From: an uncultured bacterium
GTDB lineage: Bacteria; Bdellovibrionota_C; UBA2361; SZUA-149; CALKYB01
Reading direction: 5' to 3'
Assembly (NCBI GenBank): GCA_938003565.1
Contig: CALKYB010000012.1
Location: 1-10,088, forward strand
DNA length: 10,088 bases
Positions 1 to 6,664 of the stretch are shown here, in pieces (position 1 is the stretch's first letter; each line of letters starts with the position of its first letter). A program made the translations under genes and the position numbers. Under the pieces are notes generated by a model. That model ran no database searches. It saw only the letters and a program-made list of their open reading frames with translations, and was not told where the DNA came from.

Positions 1-159
1 CCCTCAAGTGCTTTTGTTAAGAAGACTACCACTCGGAGTGCTCGAGCAAGCTTTCGCTTCTCCATTGATCGTCTTTGGAGCCCACTTGATTTTTCTCCAG
101 AGGCTGATAGTCGCTGGTTGGGTATCAGGCTTAAGATTCCCGAAAACCTTTGTCCCTAG
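1..159 (+). CDS. C-terminal fragment of an unidentified protein (5' end outside window)
   Basis: Frame 1 is open from the window edge to the TAG at 157-159 and gives 52 residues ending in KIPENLCP. I do not recognise the family. The segment around 'W-S-P-x-D...D-S-R-W-L-G-I-R-L' vaguely recalls the closing beta-strand segment (W-x-P...D-x-R-x-L-G) found at the end of some polysaccharide- or glycosyltransferase-related proteins, but this is a weak impression. The stop lies 5 to 11 bases before the two candidate ftcD starts, on the same strand and with no terminator between, so the two genes are probably co-transcribed. Too little is present to assign a function; the reading frame itself is plausible rather than proven. 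Confidence 0.5.
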   Translation, partial: PSSAFVKKTTTRSARASFRFSIDRLWSPLDFSPEADSRWLGIRLKIPENLCP

Positions 160-170
160 TCTGTATGAAT

Positions 171-1127
171 ATGAAGCTAATTGAGTGTGTCGCTAACTTT
201 AGCGAGGGACAGAATAGGACTATAATTGATGCCGTAGCTGCTAGTATTGAGAACTGCTCTAGTGGGCAGCAACAAGTTAATCTACTTCACGTGGACAGCA
301 ATTCGCAGGCGAATCGCACCGTTATCACTTTTGCGGGAGCCCCCAAGGCGGTTTTAGAAGCTGCAAAAGGAATGTCCAAGATTATATTCAATTCTATCGA
401 CATGCAAAAGCATAAAGGCGAGCATCCCCGCCTAGGGGCTCTTGATGTCTGCCCTTTTGTGCCTTTGTGGGACGTCTCAATTCAAGAAGCAAATTTATTG
501 GCCCTGGAGTTTGGTAAATATATTGGAGATACGTTTTCCTTGCCTATTTTTCTATACCGAGAATCTGCACAAACTTCCAATCGAGTGCATCTGGCAGATA
601 TAAGGAGGGGTGAATACGAAGGTTTAATTGAGAAACTCGAAAAACCAGAATGGAAACCTGATTTTGGCCCAAGCATACTCAATCTAGCATTGGGCGCAAC
701 AGTAGTTGGGGTGAGAGAGATCTTAGTGGCTTGGAATATTAATTTGGCCACAAACGATCTTAAAATAGCCAGAAAAATCGCCAAAGCAATTCGTGGTAGA
801 TTTAGCTCGGTTAGGTCTATTGCTTGGAATATGGACAAGGAATTTGGCCATGCTCAAGTTTCTTGTAATTTAGAGAATTTTCGCTCTGTTAATATCGCCT
901 CTGTTTATAAGTTTGCTAAAGAACTCGTCTCTTTGGAGGCCACTACTATAACTGGAAGTGAGTTAATAGGCTTAGCTCCTATTAGGGCTTTTAATTCTGA
1001 AGCAGAGACTCCAGAGAGCGCACTTAGAGCAGCTAGAGAGCTTGGTATGAGAGAAATAGGGGAATCAAAGTTGCTTGAGTGTGTACTCGGTGCAAAAATT
1101 AAACATTTTGAAAAGTTAGTTCTTTAG
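171..1127 (+). CDS. ftcD: Glutamate formimidoyltransferase (formiminotransferase domain protein)
   Basis: Cytoplasmic enzyme that transfers the formimino group from N-formimino-L-glutamate to tetrahydrofolate, giving 5-formimino-THF and glutamate, the late step of one histidine-degradation route. Family hallmarks are clear: the N-terminal K-L-I-E-C-V-x-N-F-S-E-G, then L-H-V-D-S...NRTVITF-G (about residues 39-55), the H-K-G-E-H-P-R-L-G-A-x-D-V-C-P-F-V-P block (about 81-98) that carries the conserved active-site His, L-A-D-I-R-R-G-E-Y-E-G-L, G-A-T-V-V-G-V-R, and T-G-S-E-L-I-G-L-x-P near the C terminus. At 318 aa it covers the N and C subdomains of the transferase; the cyclodeaminase domain of animal bifunctional FTCD is absent. 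Start: ATG 171 gives the family's usual N terminus; ATG 165 (two residues longer) is equally possible and neither has a clear Shine-Dalgarno. No hut genes are visible. The gene ends before a strong hairpin at 1164-1196. Confidence 0.93.
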   Translation: MKLIECVANFSEGQNRTIIDAVAASIENCSSGQQQVNLLHVDSNSQANRTVITFAGAPKAVLEAAKGMSKIIFNSIDMQKHKGEHPRLGALDVCPFVPLWDVSIQEANLLALEFGKYIGDTFSLPIFLYRESAQTSNRVHLADIRRGEYEGLIEKLEKPEWKPDFGPSILNLALGATVVGVREILVAWNINLATNDLKIARKIAKAIRGRFSSVRSIAWNMDKEFGHAQVSCNLENFRSVNIASVYKFAKELVSLEATTITGSELIGLAPIRAFNSEAETPESALRAARELGMREIGESKLLECVLGAKIKHFEKLVL

Positions 1128-1163
1128 TTGACGAAGTCCCGCTGCAAGAAACTAAACTTCAAT

Positions 1164-1196
1164 ATAACTAGAAGCCCACTAGGGACTTCTAGTTAT
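1164..1196. terminator. Bidirectional hairpin terminator between convergent ftcD and the tad-like operon
   Basis: The arms ATAACTAGAAGCCC (1164-1177) and GGGACTTCTAGTTAT (1182-1196) pair over 14 bp with one bulged base and a 4-base ACTA loop. The hairpin lies 36 bases past the ftcD stop and 15 bases past the stop of the opposing gene at 1212. Both outer flanks are A/T-rich, though without a long pure T run. Its position between two convergent stops fits a shared terminator. Confidence 0.75.
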
Positions 1197-1211
1197 TAAT
1201 CGAGGACTGTT

Positions 1212-3731
1212 TTAATATCTTTTTTCTGAAACCAGGAGATACGGGTTGTCGCTAATCATATCTTGGAGTTCCTCTTGAACCTGTAATGGACGAGATCTAG
1301 CTTGAGGATCGCAAAGCAGTCGTCCTTGTGGGTCGACAGACTCTGGATAAATAGTGATTCCGTTCTCATCAACTGGTACTAGTAATGGAGCTGTTCTATC
1401 TCCGCCCGCTACAACTCCATCAGTGGCTGAAGTAGTTGAACAAGCGGCATCTAGGTCAGCTACTATATCACTAGCGCAAGGTGGTCTTACAGGAACAAAT
1501 GTTCCTCCAGTAAGTCTAGTTGCAAATGACAAAACGTTTGGAAGATACCAAGGAGCTCCATTTGAGCGATTTTGGTAGTCATCTTGAACATTATTAAAAC
1601 CACCATAGTTTCCATTTCCTGGAAAAATATTATCGCCTATTTGATAGTAGGAGGAATTCACAACACCATTTGTGGCGTCATAAGTACTCAAATCATCTGT
1701 GTTAGCTCCATCCGGACCCTGACACCCTGAGCCCGACGGCATTTGTTTTACAAGTGTGTGAGGGGCTGATTGGGCACCAAAGAGGAACAAACTAAATTCA
1801 ACGTTATTTGCTGCAAACTCCTCACGAGCAAGCTCAATCATGTCTTCGATTGCCATGAAATTATATCTAGGATCATTTGGACTACACCCCTCAGCTCTTC
1901 TAGTGGAGGTATTACCAATGACGACTGGTTTTGGGCCAGTACCGTGGGTAGGCCTTACACTGATATGATAACTACTCAAGCGATCTCCACCTTCATCACC
2001 AGGCACTCCAAAGTCTGGGCAAGTGCCCATTCCGTCGGAGAACATAATAAGCATACTCTTTGCAAGATCAGAGTTAGGCGCATCATCAAACATCTTTAAT
2101 GACCTTCTCATTACAAGTGGCAACGCACTTTGCGTCTCCGGAGGATTGGTTCCAGATGTTCTAAACGCTTCACCACTAAAAGACCTTGGGAATAAAAATT
2201 TATCAACATACGGAAAATGAAGATCTTTTTGGGCTACCGAAATTGGCAGAGCCACTGGCGCTCCAGGACTAGGAGGAATATTAGTAGCATCTACGAAACT
2301 CTGGTAGGTAGGATCCGAAGTTTGAAGAAGCGCAGGCTCTCCAAAAGGGTCCAATGTAACGCGGGGTTCAAGGATATCATCATCAAATCCAACAAATCCC
2401 ACCCGGTCCGACTTATAACCGTTAGTTTGAACATCGCTCATAGCAGTGTGTACGGCTCTAAGAATATTAGTCAAAGGTTGAGGCGGATTATGAGGATTCA
2501 AATCTAATAAAAAATTAGAAAATTCAAAACTCAAATCTCCAAACTGAACAGGATCTCCCTCAGTCAATCGTCCATCACGGGTATCAAAGTTTGGTAGTCT
2601 ATAATAATCATTCTGTTGTCTGAGTGGAGGAGTCGGGTAGTACGTAGAGCAGTAATCAATCTGCGCTGGAGTTCCACCGGTAGACATACGATTATTCAAG
2701 CTCCATCCTCCGCCAAGGCAAGAAAAACTCATACCTCTTAGTACGTCGAATCCATTGTGGGGATTATTCGGCATTAAGTTATGATCAATATTGTCAAAGG
2801 TATATAAACCTGTCGCCGGTAGGGCCGGTGGAGTAGTGTATGGGTTGTTACTATTGTCAACCATAGGGACTTGATATGCGAAATCCCCAGCCAATACATG
2901 GTCACCATCACCAGTAACACTGTTGATACGAAAACCATGCGTTTCTTCAGTAGAGCTTGAAGAAATATCAACCGCTAATAGAATGTGTCGGGGAACGAAA
3001 GCGGCAACAGCCTCTGAGCTTACTCTAAAAGCTTCTCTTCCATCTGCGGCACTAAAAGTTGACTGAACTCCAGATCCATCATCAGTTGTTAGAACGACTC
3101 TAACAGCATTAACCTGAGCAGCTACAAGTGTCGCCTCTTGGGTATTTGCAACTTCAGCAAAACACGCTCCTTTCCAACCATCGGCATCAACTAAAGTTAA
3201 GCCAGAAATTGGATCGGTTTGATTTGGCGTATTCCGACAAGGACAAGTTCCACTTGTATTCATCCAGCTATTATCAAAACCTTTGTTAGCAGCATCATAA
3301 GCTGGACTAGAGGAGTCACATTCATCCGGTTTTTCAAAAAACCATTGTCCGGGAGTTATATAACCATTCTCACCGGAGCTAGCTCGTGTGTTTGGATCAA
3401 CAATAACTCCAACATCTCCCTGGTCAGTATCACCATCTTGAATCAATCCCCGGGCTACCCAAAGGTCAAGGTTCATCCCAGCAATTCTTGAAGCTTCTGC
3501 AGCTGCATTTTGAAGTTTTTGCGCTTCTGTAGTTGATGTGGCATCAGATGCCAAACTTTCAATAGCCGTAAGAGCTATCATATCTGCGGTGTGTTCATGG
3601 GAAGTTTTCGAAGTGTAGAGTATTCCCGAATCAATCGCCAGTCCCACCATCAGCATCAATACTACTGAGACCAATGCAATAAAAACTATTGCTGCACCAT
3701 CTTCTGAACTTATACGTCTGTTGTCCATCAT
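1212..3731 (-). CDS. TadG-like pilus-assembly protein with a von Willebrand factor A domain
   Basis: An 839-aa protein predicted to be anchored in the inner membrane and exposed outside the cytoplasm. Residues 11-34 (D-G-A-A-I-V-F-I-A-L...A-I-D) form the TadE/TadG-type hydrophobic N terminus, followed by the usual Thr/Ser/Ala-rich helix (T-A-D-M-I-A-L-T-A-I-E). The Glu at +5 after the Gly is replaced by Phe17, as is typical of TadG, so prepilin peptidase cleavage is unlikely. A VWA domain starts near residue 248: the metal-site residues are D255-x-S257-x-S259, probably T421 (P-L-T-N-I-L-R-A), and D566 in M-F-S-D-G; D-R-V-G-F-V-G-F (442-449) is a core strand. About 150 residues are inserted between the DxSxS and Thr elements. 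Twelve Cys lie in the extracytoplasmic part, suggesting disulfides. Start: ATG 3731, with ATG 3728 next, behind an AAAGGA ribosome site. It is last in the operon, 48 bases after the preceding gene. Likely role: minor pilin or adhesin-like part of a Tad apparatus; the ligand is unknown. Confidence 0.85.
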   Translation of the reverse strand: MMDNRRISSEDGAAIVFIALVSVVLMLMVGLAIDSGILYTSKTSHEHTADMIALTAIESLASDATSTTEAQKLQNAAAEASRIAGMNLDLWVARGLIQDGDTDQGDVGVIVDPNTRASSGENGYITPGQWFFEKPDECDSSSPAYDAANKGFDNSWMNTSGTCPCRNTPNQTDPISGLTLVDADGWKGACFAEVANTQEATLVAAQVNAVRVVLTTDDGSGVQSTFSAADGREAFRVSSEAVAAFVPRHILLAVDISSSSTEETHGFRINSVTGDGDHVLAGDFAYQVPMVDNSNNPYTTPPALPATGLYTFDNIDHNLMPNNPHNGFDVLRGMSFSCLGGGWSLNNRMSTGGTPAQIDYCSTYYPTPPLRQQNDYYRLPNFDTRDGRLTEGDPVQFGDLSFEFSNFLLDLNPHNPPQPLTNILRAVHTAMSDVQTNGYKSDRVGFVGFDDDILEPRVTLDPFGEPALLQTSDPTYQSFVDATNIPPSPGAPVALPISVAQKDLHFPYVDKFLFPRSFSGEAFRTSGTNPPETQSALPLVMRRSLKMFDDAPNSDLAKSMLIMFSDGMGTCPDFGVPGDEGGDRLSSYHISVRPTHGTGPKPVVIGNTSTRRAEGCSPNDPRYNFMAIEDMIELAREEFAANNVEFSLFLFGAQSAPHTLVKQMPSGSGCQGPDGANTDDLSTYDATNGVVNSSYYQIGDNIFPGNGNYGGFNNVQDDYQNRSNGAPWYLPNVLSFATRLTGGTFVPVRPPCASDIVADLDAACSTTSATDGVVAGGDRTAPLLVPVDENGITIYPESVDPQGRLLCDPQARSRPLQVQEELQDMISDNPYLLVSEKRY

Positions 3732-3779
3732 ATTATTCCTTTCTTAAAATTGTCTTTGGTCTTCTCACCATTAAATTTT

Positions 3780-4985
3780 CTAGAATACCCCGCCATTGCA
3801 AGTTCCACAGTTAGGCCGAAATCCACCAGGGGGAACTCTGTATTGACCCAACCTGGGGCAACGACCACAAGGCACAGGGGCAGAAGAGCTTGTACTAGTA
3901 GTGCTGCTGGTACTTGAAGAAGACGAACCACTTGTACTTGAGCTAGAGCTACTCGAACTAGATGAGCTAGTACTGCTAGAGCTCGTAGGTGGATGACAGA
4001 CACAGTTAATAATTACACCTGCACACGGAGGTGGAGCAGTGGGGCATGGAAGCGAGGCAGGAGAGCTAGCCGGTTCCGACCCATCAGGCACAACTTCTCT
4101 GTAGGCAAAAGCTCGAGCCACAACATCTAGTTTTCCGTCAGATCCCCCAATCCATGGGATTATCGTATCAACTGTAGCTCTCATCTCAATAACTATTGGA
4201 TAGTTACGGTAGAGAGTGTCAAGGTTAACTAACCTAATTCGTTCGTTCGGAGGAAGATTAACATCGTTAATGATATCACAGTTGCTCCCACTAAACTGAG
4301 TGCAGGCGTAATCACAAGTCGTTTGCCCTGTGGTATCTCCGCAGAGAGTCGGATGAAAAACTCTATCATTTGCAACTAGGTCAAAAGAACCGTCATACTG
4401 GTCAACTTTTAGAACTCCGTCACCAGGTCTGATAATAGCAATATCGCTAACTCTGTTTGGTCGAGCACTGCCAACCGTCTCACCAATTATCGGAGAATGG
4501 TAGGCTACTAAATTAACCCCTTCGATGTATGTTGTACCATCCTGCATACTTTTTGGCCTAGAATGACTAATTGCATGCCTAGCTACTCGGTAAGCGGCTT
4601 CTTCGACTTCGAGTTGTGCTGTGTAGTATTTATTATAACGACGAGCCCGCTCTTGAATATCGGCTGGTGCAGTACTACTTCTAAACGCTTGAACGGCCGG
4701 TGTAAATACGGCTTGGTTATCATTTGCTTCATTAAACCAATTGCCATACTTCAGCACATAAATATTCTCATCGAAGCCGTCAATTGAAGCGGCGGTACGA
4801 GCAGCACTCTGAGTCGCTTTAATGAGAGTTGCCCTAGTCCAGAAGTATCTGGAATAATCAATGATAGCGAACACTATTAAAAAGAGGGTGATACTAACCA
4901 AACAGAATTCGACGATGGTAGCGCCTTTTTCCTTTGCACCTACATCAATGCTCTGGTTGCGGCTGTTTTGACTATGCTTGTTCAT
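3780..4985 (-). CDS. TadE/TadF-like pseudopilin with a Ser/Thr-rich stalk and Cys-rich C-terminal tip
   Basis: A 401-aa protein. After a 20-residue basic/polar leader comes the class III prepilin motif G21-A-T-I-V-E26-F27 followed by a hydrophobic segment (about 27-43, ending A-I-I-D-Y-S-R), as in TadE/TadF; cleavage after Gly21 by a TadV-type peptidase is expected. The body (about 50-300) is extracytoplasmic and matches no family I know. The C-terminal part is unusual: a Pro/Cys-rich linker (C314, C321, C328, C330), an almost pure Ser/Thr run at 335-368, then a short tip with two CxxC pairs (C373/C376, C393/C396). The Ser/Thr run looks like a flexible, possibly glycosylated stalk. Start: ATG 4985 with a GGAG ribosome site 5 bases upstream. 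The gene begins 22 bases after the 177-aa pseudopilin gene and is followed 48 bases later by the VWA gene, so the three form one operon. Family call is firm for the N terminus only. Confidence 0.82.
   Translation of the reverse strand: MNKHSQNSRNQSIDVGAKEKGATIVEFCLVSITLFLIVFAIIDYSRYFWTRATLIKATQSAARTAASIDGFDENIYVLKYGNWFNEANDNQAVFTPAVQAFRSSTAPADIQERARRYNKYYTAQLEVEEAAYRVARHAISHSRPKSMQDGTTYIEGVNLVAYHSPIIGETVGSARPNRVSDIAIIRPGDGVLKVDQYDGSFDLVANDRVFHPTLCGDTTGQTTCDYACTQFSGSNCDIINDVNLPPNERIRLVNLDTLYRNYPIVIEMRATVDTIIPWIGGSDGKLDVVARAFAYREVVPDGSEPASSPASLPCPTAPPPCAGVIINCVCHPPTSSSSTSSSSSSSSSSSTSGSSSSSTSSTTSTSSSAPVPCGRCPRLGQYRVPPGGFRPNCGTCNGGVF
3882..3983 (-). repeat. Ser/Thr codon tract (34 residues) within the 401-aa pseudopilin
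   Basis: Encodes residues 335-368, all Ser or Thr except one Gly. The codons are mixed: AGT, AGC, TCT, TCA and TCG for Ser, ACT, ACA and ACC for Thr. The DNA is therefore not a simple microsatellite, although the protein is of very low complexity. The frame-shifted reading of this tract gives a spurious Leu/Val/Ala-rich open frame. Confidence 0.9.
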
Positions 4986-5007
4986 TTTAACTCCGAATTA
5001 AGAAAAA

Positions 5008-5541
5008 TTATTCAGGCGCAAGGTATGGTGCGACACGGCTAATAGAAATTGGAAATAAATTTCGCCCTAAAATATTGGGGTAATTTTCTAATTTAATTCT
5101 AACCTCAACAGTTCCTCCATTACATGCAGCTCCAGACGGAGTGAGGTTTGTAATGGGGTCACAAGGCGTATACTCAGTAGAAATAATTGCGTCATGACGA
5201 CCGGCAGGATCAGCGTCGATAAACTTATGGTGTAGAAGATGTTCACATATCCTTAAGTGCATTGGACTATGGCTTGGTAAACTTGAGAACACAGATAAAG
5301 TAGGGTTATTCTCACACGCCGTAGTATCTGAAACTCCCGGCTCAAGGTTCTGTACAAATGAAGCGAACCTTCCACCAGACTTAGCGATTTCAGTTAATGT
5401 TTGATGGGCATTTAGCAAATAGCCAATTTCAATAACCCCAAACAGGGTAAACAAGACTAAGAAGGGCAGAGCAATTGCGTATTCGAGCATTGCTACTCCC
5501 TTTTCGCATTCACTAATATGGATTTTAATTAATCTATTCAT
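5008..5541 (-). CDS. TadE-like pseudopilin
   Basis: A 177-aa protein of typical TadE size. A short positively charged leader (M-N-R-L-I-K...) precedes the prepilin peptidase motif G15-V-A-M-L-E20-Y21, which fits the G/x4-E-Y consensus of Flp, TadE and TadF exactly. A hydrophobic stretch follows (A-I-A-L-P-F-L-V-L-F-T-L-F-G-V-I-E-I-G-Y, residues 22-41), then the characteristic amphipathic helix (about 45-65). The rest is a small extracytoplasmic domain with four Cys (C76, C99, C127, C140), enough for two disulfides. Start: ATG 5541; an adjacent GTG at 5544 would add one residue, and no strong Shine-Dalgarno is visible. It is the first gene of the three-gene - strand operon, 22 bases ahead of the 401-aa gene. 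In known Tad systems TadE and TadF are needed for pilus assembly; here the machinery genes lie elsewhere or are absent. Confidence 0.85.
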   Translation of the reverse strand: MNRLIKIHISECEKGVAMLEYAIALPFLVLFTLFGVIEIGYLLNAHQTLTEIAKSGGRFASFVQNLEPGVSDTTACENNPTLSVFSSLPSHSPMHLRICEHLLHHKFIDADPAGRHDAIISTEYTPCDPITNLTPSGAACNGGTVEVRIKLENYPNILGRNLFPISISRVAPYLAPE

Positions 5542-5938
5542 CACTCTATTCTAAAATTCTAAAGCTTACGTTTTCTCAACCTGACAGTTTACTTTGACAG
5601 GCAACATCCAACTTGGGACAAACCCCGCCCTATATTTAGATCTGCTTTAAACCAGCTATGCTTCAAAAAAAAACAAAAAAATTTCTAATTCCATCTATTT
5701 AGAACATATTAAGTCATATAAAGCCTCATTAATTTCGCGCTTCCACGGCCGAGCTTGATTTCTAACAGACACTAATACACTCAAGTATATCTTCATTATC
5801 CATACTAATTACAAGAGGTTTTTATAAATAGTTAGTAATATTGATAAGCAGTTGGTTTTATTGAAGGGATTCTACAGCTCGACTCTTTAAATGTCTGCAT
5901 TTATTTCTAGGTTCGCATTAGAGGCTCTAAAAAGCTGC
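5542..5938. other. Long AT-rich intergenic region upstream of the tad-like operon
   Basis: About 400 bases lie between the smr-like gene and the tad-like operon, both on the - strand, with no convincing coding frame. It should contain the promoter of the tad-like operon and the 3' end of the smr transcript. Visible elements are an A-rich run at 5665-5681 (nine A, C, seven A), which is T-rich on the transcribed strand but has no stem next to it, and two copies of TGACAG 13 bases apart (5582-5587, 5595-5600) about 40-60 bases upstream of the operon start, possibly a protein-binding site. I could not identify a credible -35/-10 pair or a strong terminator. Confidence 0.5.
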
Positions 5939-6427
5939 CTAGATCCAGGCAATAGTTTCGCCTTGATTAAGCGAATTTAATTCAAATCTTGAAATCTGAG
6001 GACTATTTTTAAGCCGCTTATGAACCAGTGTTTTGAGAACCCCTTGCCCTTTTCCATGGATCAATATCAGCGAATCTCTACCCTCTAATACTGAACGGTC
6101 AATAAACTCATCAATCAATCTAGCCGCTTCTTCATATCGCAAACCATGTAAATCAAGGGAACTTTGTCCGCCCAGAGCCAAGAGGTTTTTTGAAATTTTA
6201 CTTTCTGTGTGGCTATGAGTGCTAGATTTTTGTTTTTCTTGTGAGCCCTTAGATGAAAAGAATTCTAAATCTGCCGAGGCAATTCTAAGTTCGATAGCAC
6301 CAATGAGCACCAAGCAGCGACCTTTTCGATCCGGGGCCTCGAGTAGAGTACCTCGGGTTTTTAAGGAGACTATTTTAACCGGGGAGCCTATGTATTTAGT
6401 AAATTTATCTTCAAACGATTCAGCCAT
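5939..6427 (-). CDS. Stand-alone Smr-domain protein resembling the C-terminal part of MutS2
   Basis: A 162-aa protein with two domains. Residues about 10-57 (G-S-P-V-K-I-V-S-L-K-T-R-G-T-L-L-E...V-L-I-G...R-I-A-S-A-D-L-E) resemble the KOW-like segment before the Smr domain in MutS2. A polar, Ser/Lys-rich linker (58-85) leads to the Smr domain (about 88-162), with L-D-L-H94-G and the H124-G-K-G-Q-G motif, the two signature motifs linked to endonuclease activity. The end (Q-G-E-T-I-A-W-I) matches the 'G-x-T' strand closing the Smr fold. MutS2's MutS-like core and ATPase are absent; the DNA upstream is AT-rich and non-coding, so this is a small gene, not a visible truncation. Start: ATG 6427 has a GAG nine bases upstream; ATG 6436 and TTG 6457 are possible longer starts. 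It is transcribed divergently from fadI. Known Smr proteins nick DNA or cleave RNA (ribosome rescue, anti-recombination); the substrate here is unknown. Confidence 0.82.
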   Translation of the reverse strand: MAESFEDKFTKYIGSPVKIVSLKTRGTLLEAPDRKGRCLVLIGAIELRIASADLEFFSSKGSQEKQKSSTHSHTESKISKNLLALGGQSSLDLHGLRYEEAARLIDEFIDRSVLEGRDSLILIHGKGQGVLKTLVHKRLKNSPQISRFELNSLNQGETIAWI

Positions 6428-6513
6428 TTCGGGCATCTCAATTAGAATAATGCTCAATGCAGATATTGCCAGACAATATAAATAATACTTTTATAGGTTA
6501 TATTGTTTCGAGG

Positions 6514-6532
6514 GTGAAAACTCAATTTTCAC
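6514..6532. promoter_or_regulatory. 19-bp palindrome, candidate operator in the smr/fadI divergent region
   Basis: GTGAAAA (6514-6520), CTCAA, TTTTCAC (6526-6532) is a perfect 7-bp inverted repeat around a 5-base centre, inside the only shared regulatory region of the smr-like and fadI genes. Its size suits a dimeric repressor such as a TetR- or GntR-type regulator of fatty-acid genes, but it matches no named operator that I can recall. No T tract follows it, so a terminator role is unlikely. Confidence 0.4.
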
Positions 6533-6601
6533 ACAGAAACTATATTGGCATTGGAATAAGTTTTGAAAATAATTAGTTTTAGAAAGAATTTTTTGAGAAA
6601 G

Positions 6602-6631
6602 TTTACTTAGAATCAACCTTCCAGCTAAAAT
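6602..6631 (+). promoter_or_regulatory. Putative sigma70-type promoter of the fadI-like gene
   Basis: TTTACT (6602-6607) and TAAAAT (6626-6631) are separated by 18 bases, 4/6 and 5/6 matches to the -35 and -10 consensus, and lie 33 bases before the ATG at 6665. An AAAGGA at 6647-6652 could be the ribosome site, though it is 12 bases from the start, longer than ideal. Judged by eye only. Confidence 0.35.
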
Positions 6632-6664
6632 GTATGGGAATCAGCCAAAGGATCGAATAAACAA

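Noticed and set aside
482..838. 118-codon open frame antisense to ftcD
   Set aside because: It lies wholly within a well-supported gene on the other strand and has no recognisable domain or ribosome site.
3882..3983. Possible microsatellite or phase-variable repeat in the pseudopilin gene
   Set aside because: The codons are mixed and no short DNA unit repeats cleanly, so slipped-strand phase variation is unlikely.
3728..4003. Leu/Val/Ala-rich open frame on the - strand overlapping the pseudopilin 3' end
   Set aside because: It is the frame-shifted reading of the Ser/Thr codon tract inside the 401-aa gene, with no family match; the in-frame gene has a clear N-terminal motif and ribosome site.
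5665..5681. A-rich run as an intrinsic terminator for the smr-like gene
   Set aside because: It is T-rich on the transcribed strand, but no stem lies immediately upstream, and it is more than 250 bases from the smr stop.
5939..6664. Frameshifted or truncated mutS2 pseudogene
   Set aside because: The DNA upstream of the smr-like start is AT-rich, contains stops in all frames and leads into the fadI promoter; no remnants of a MutS ATPase are visible.
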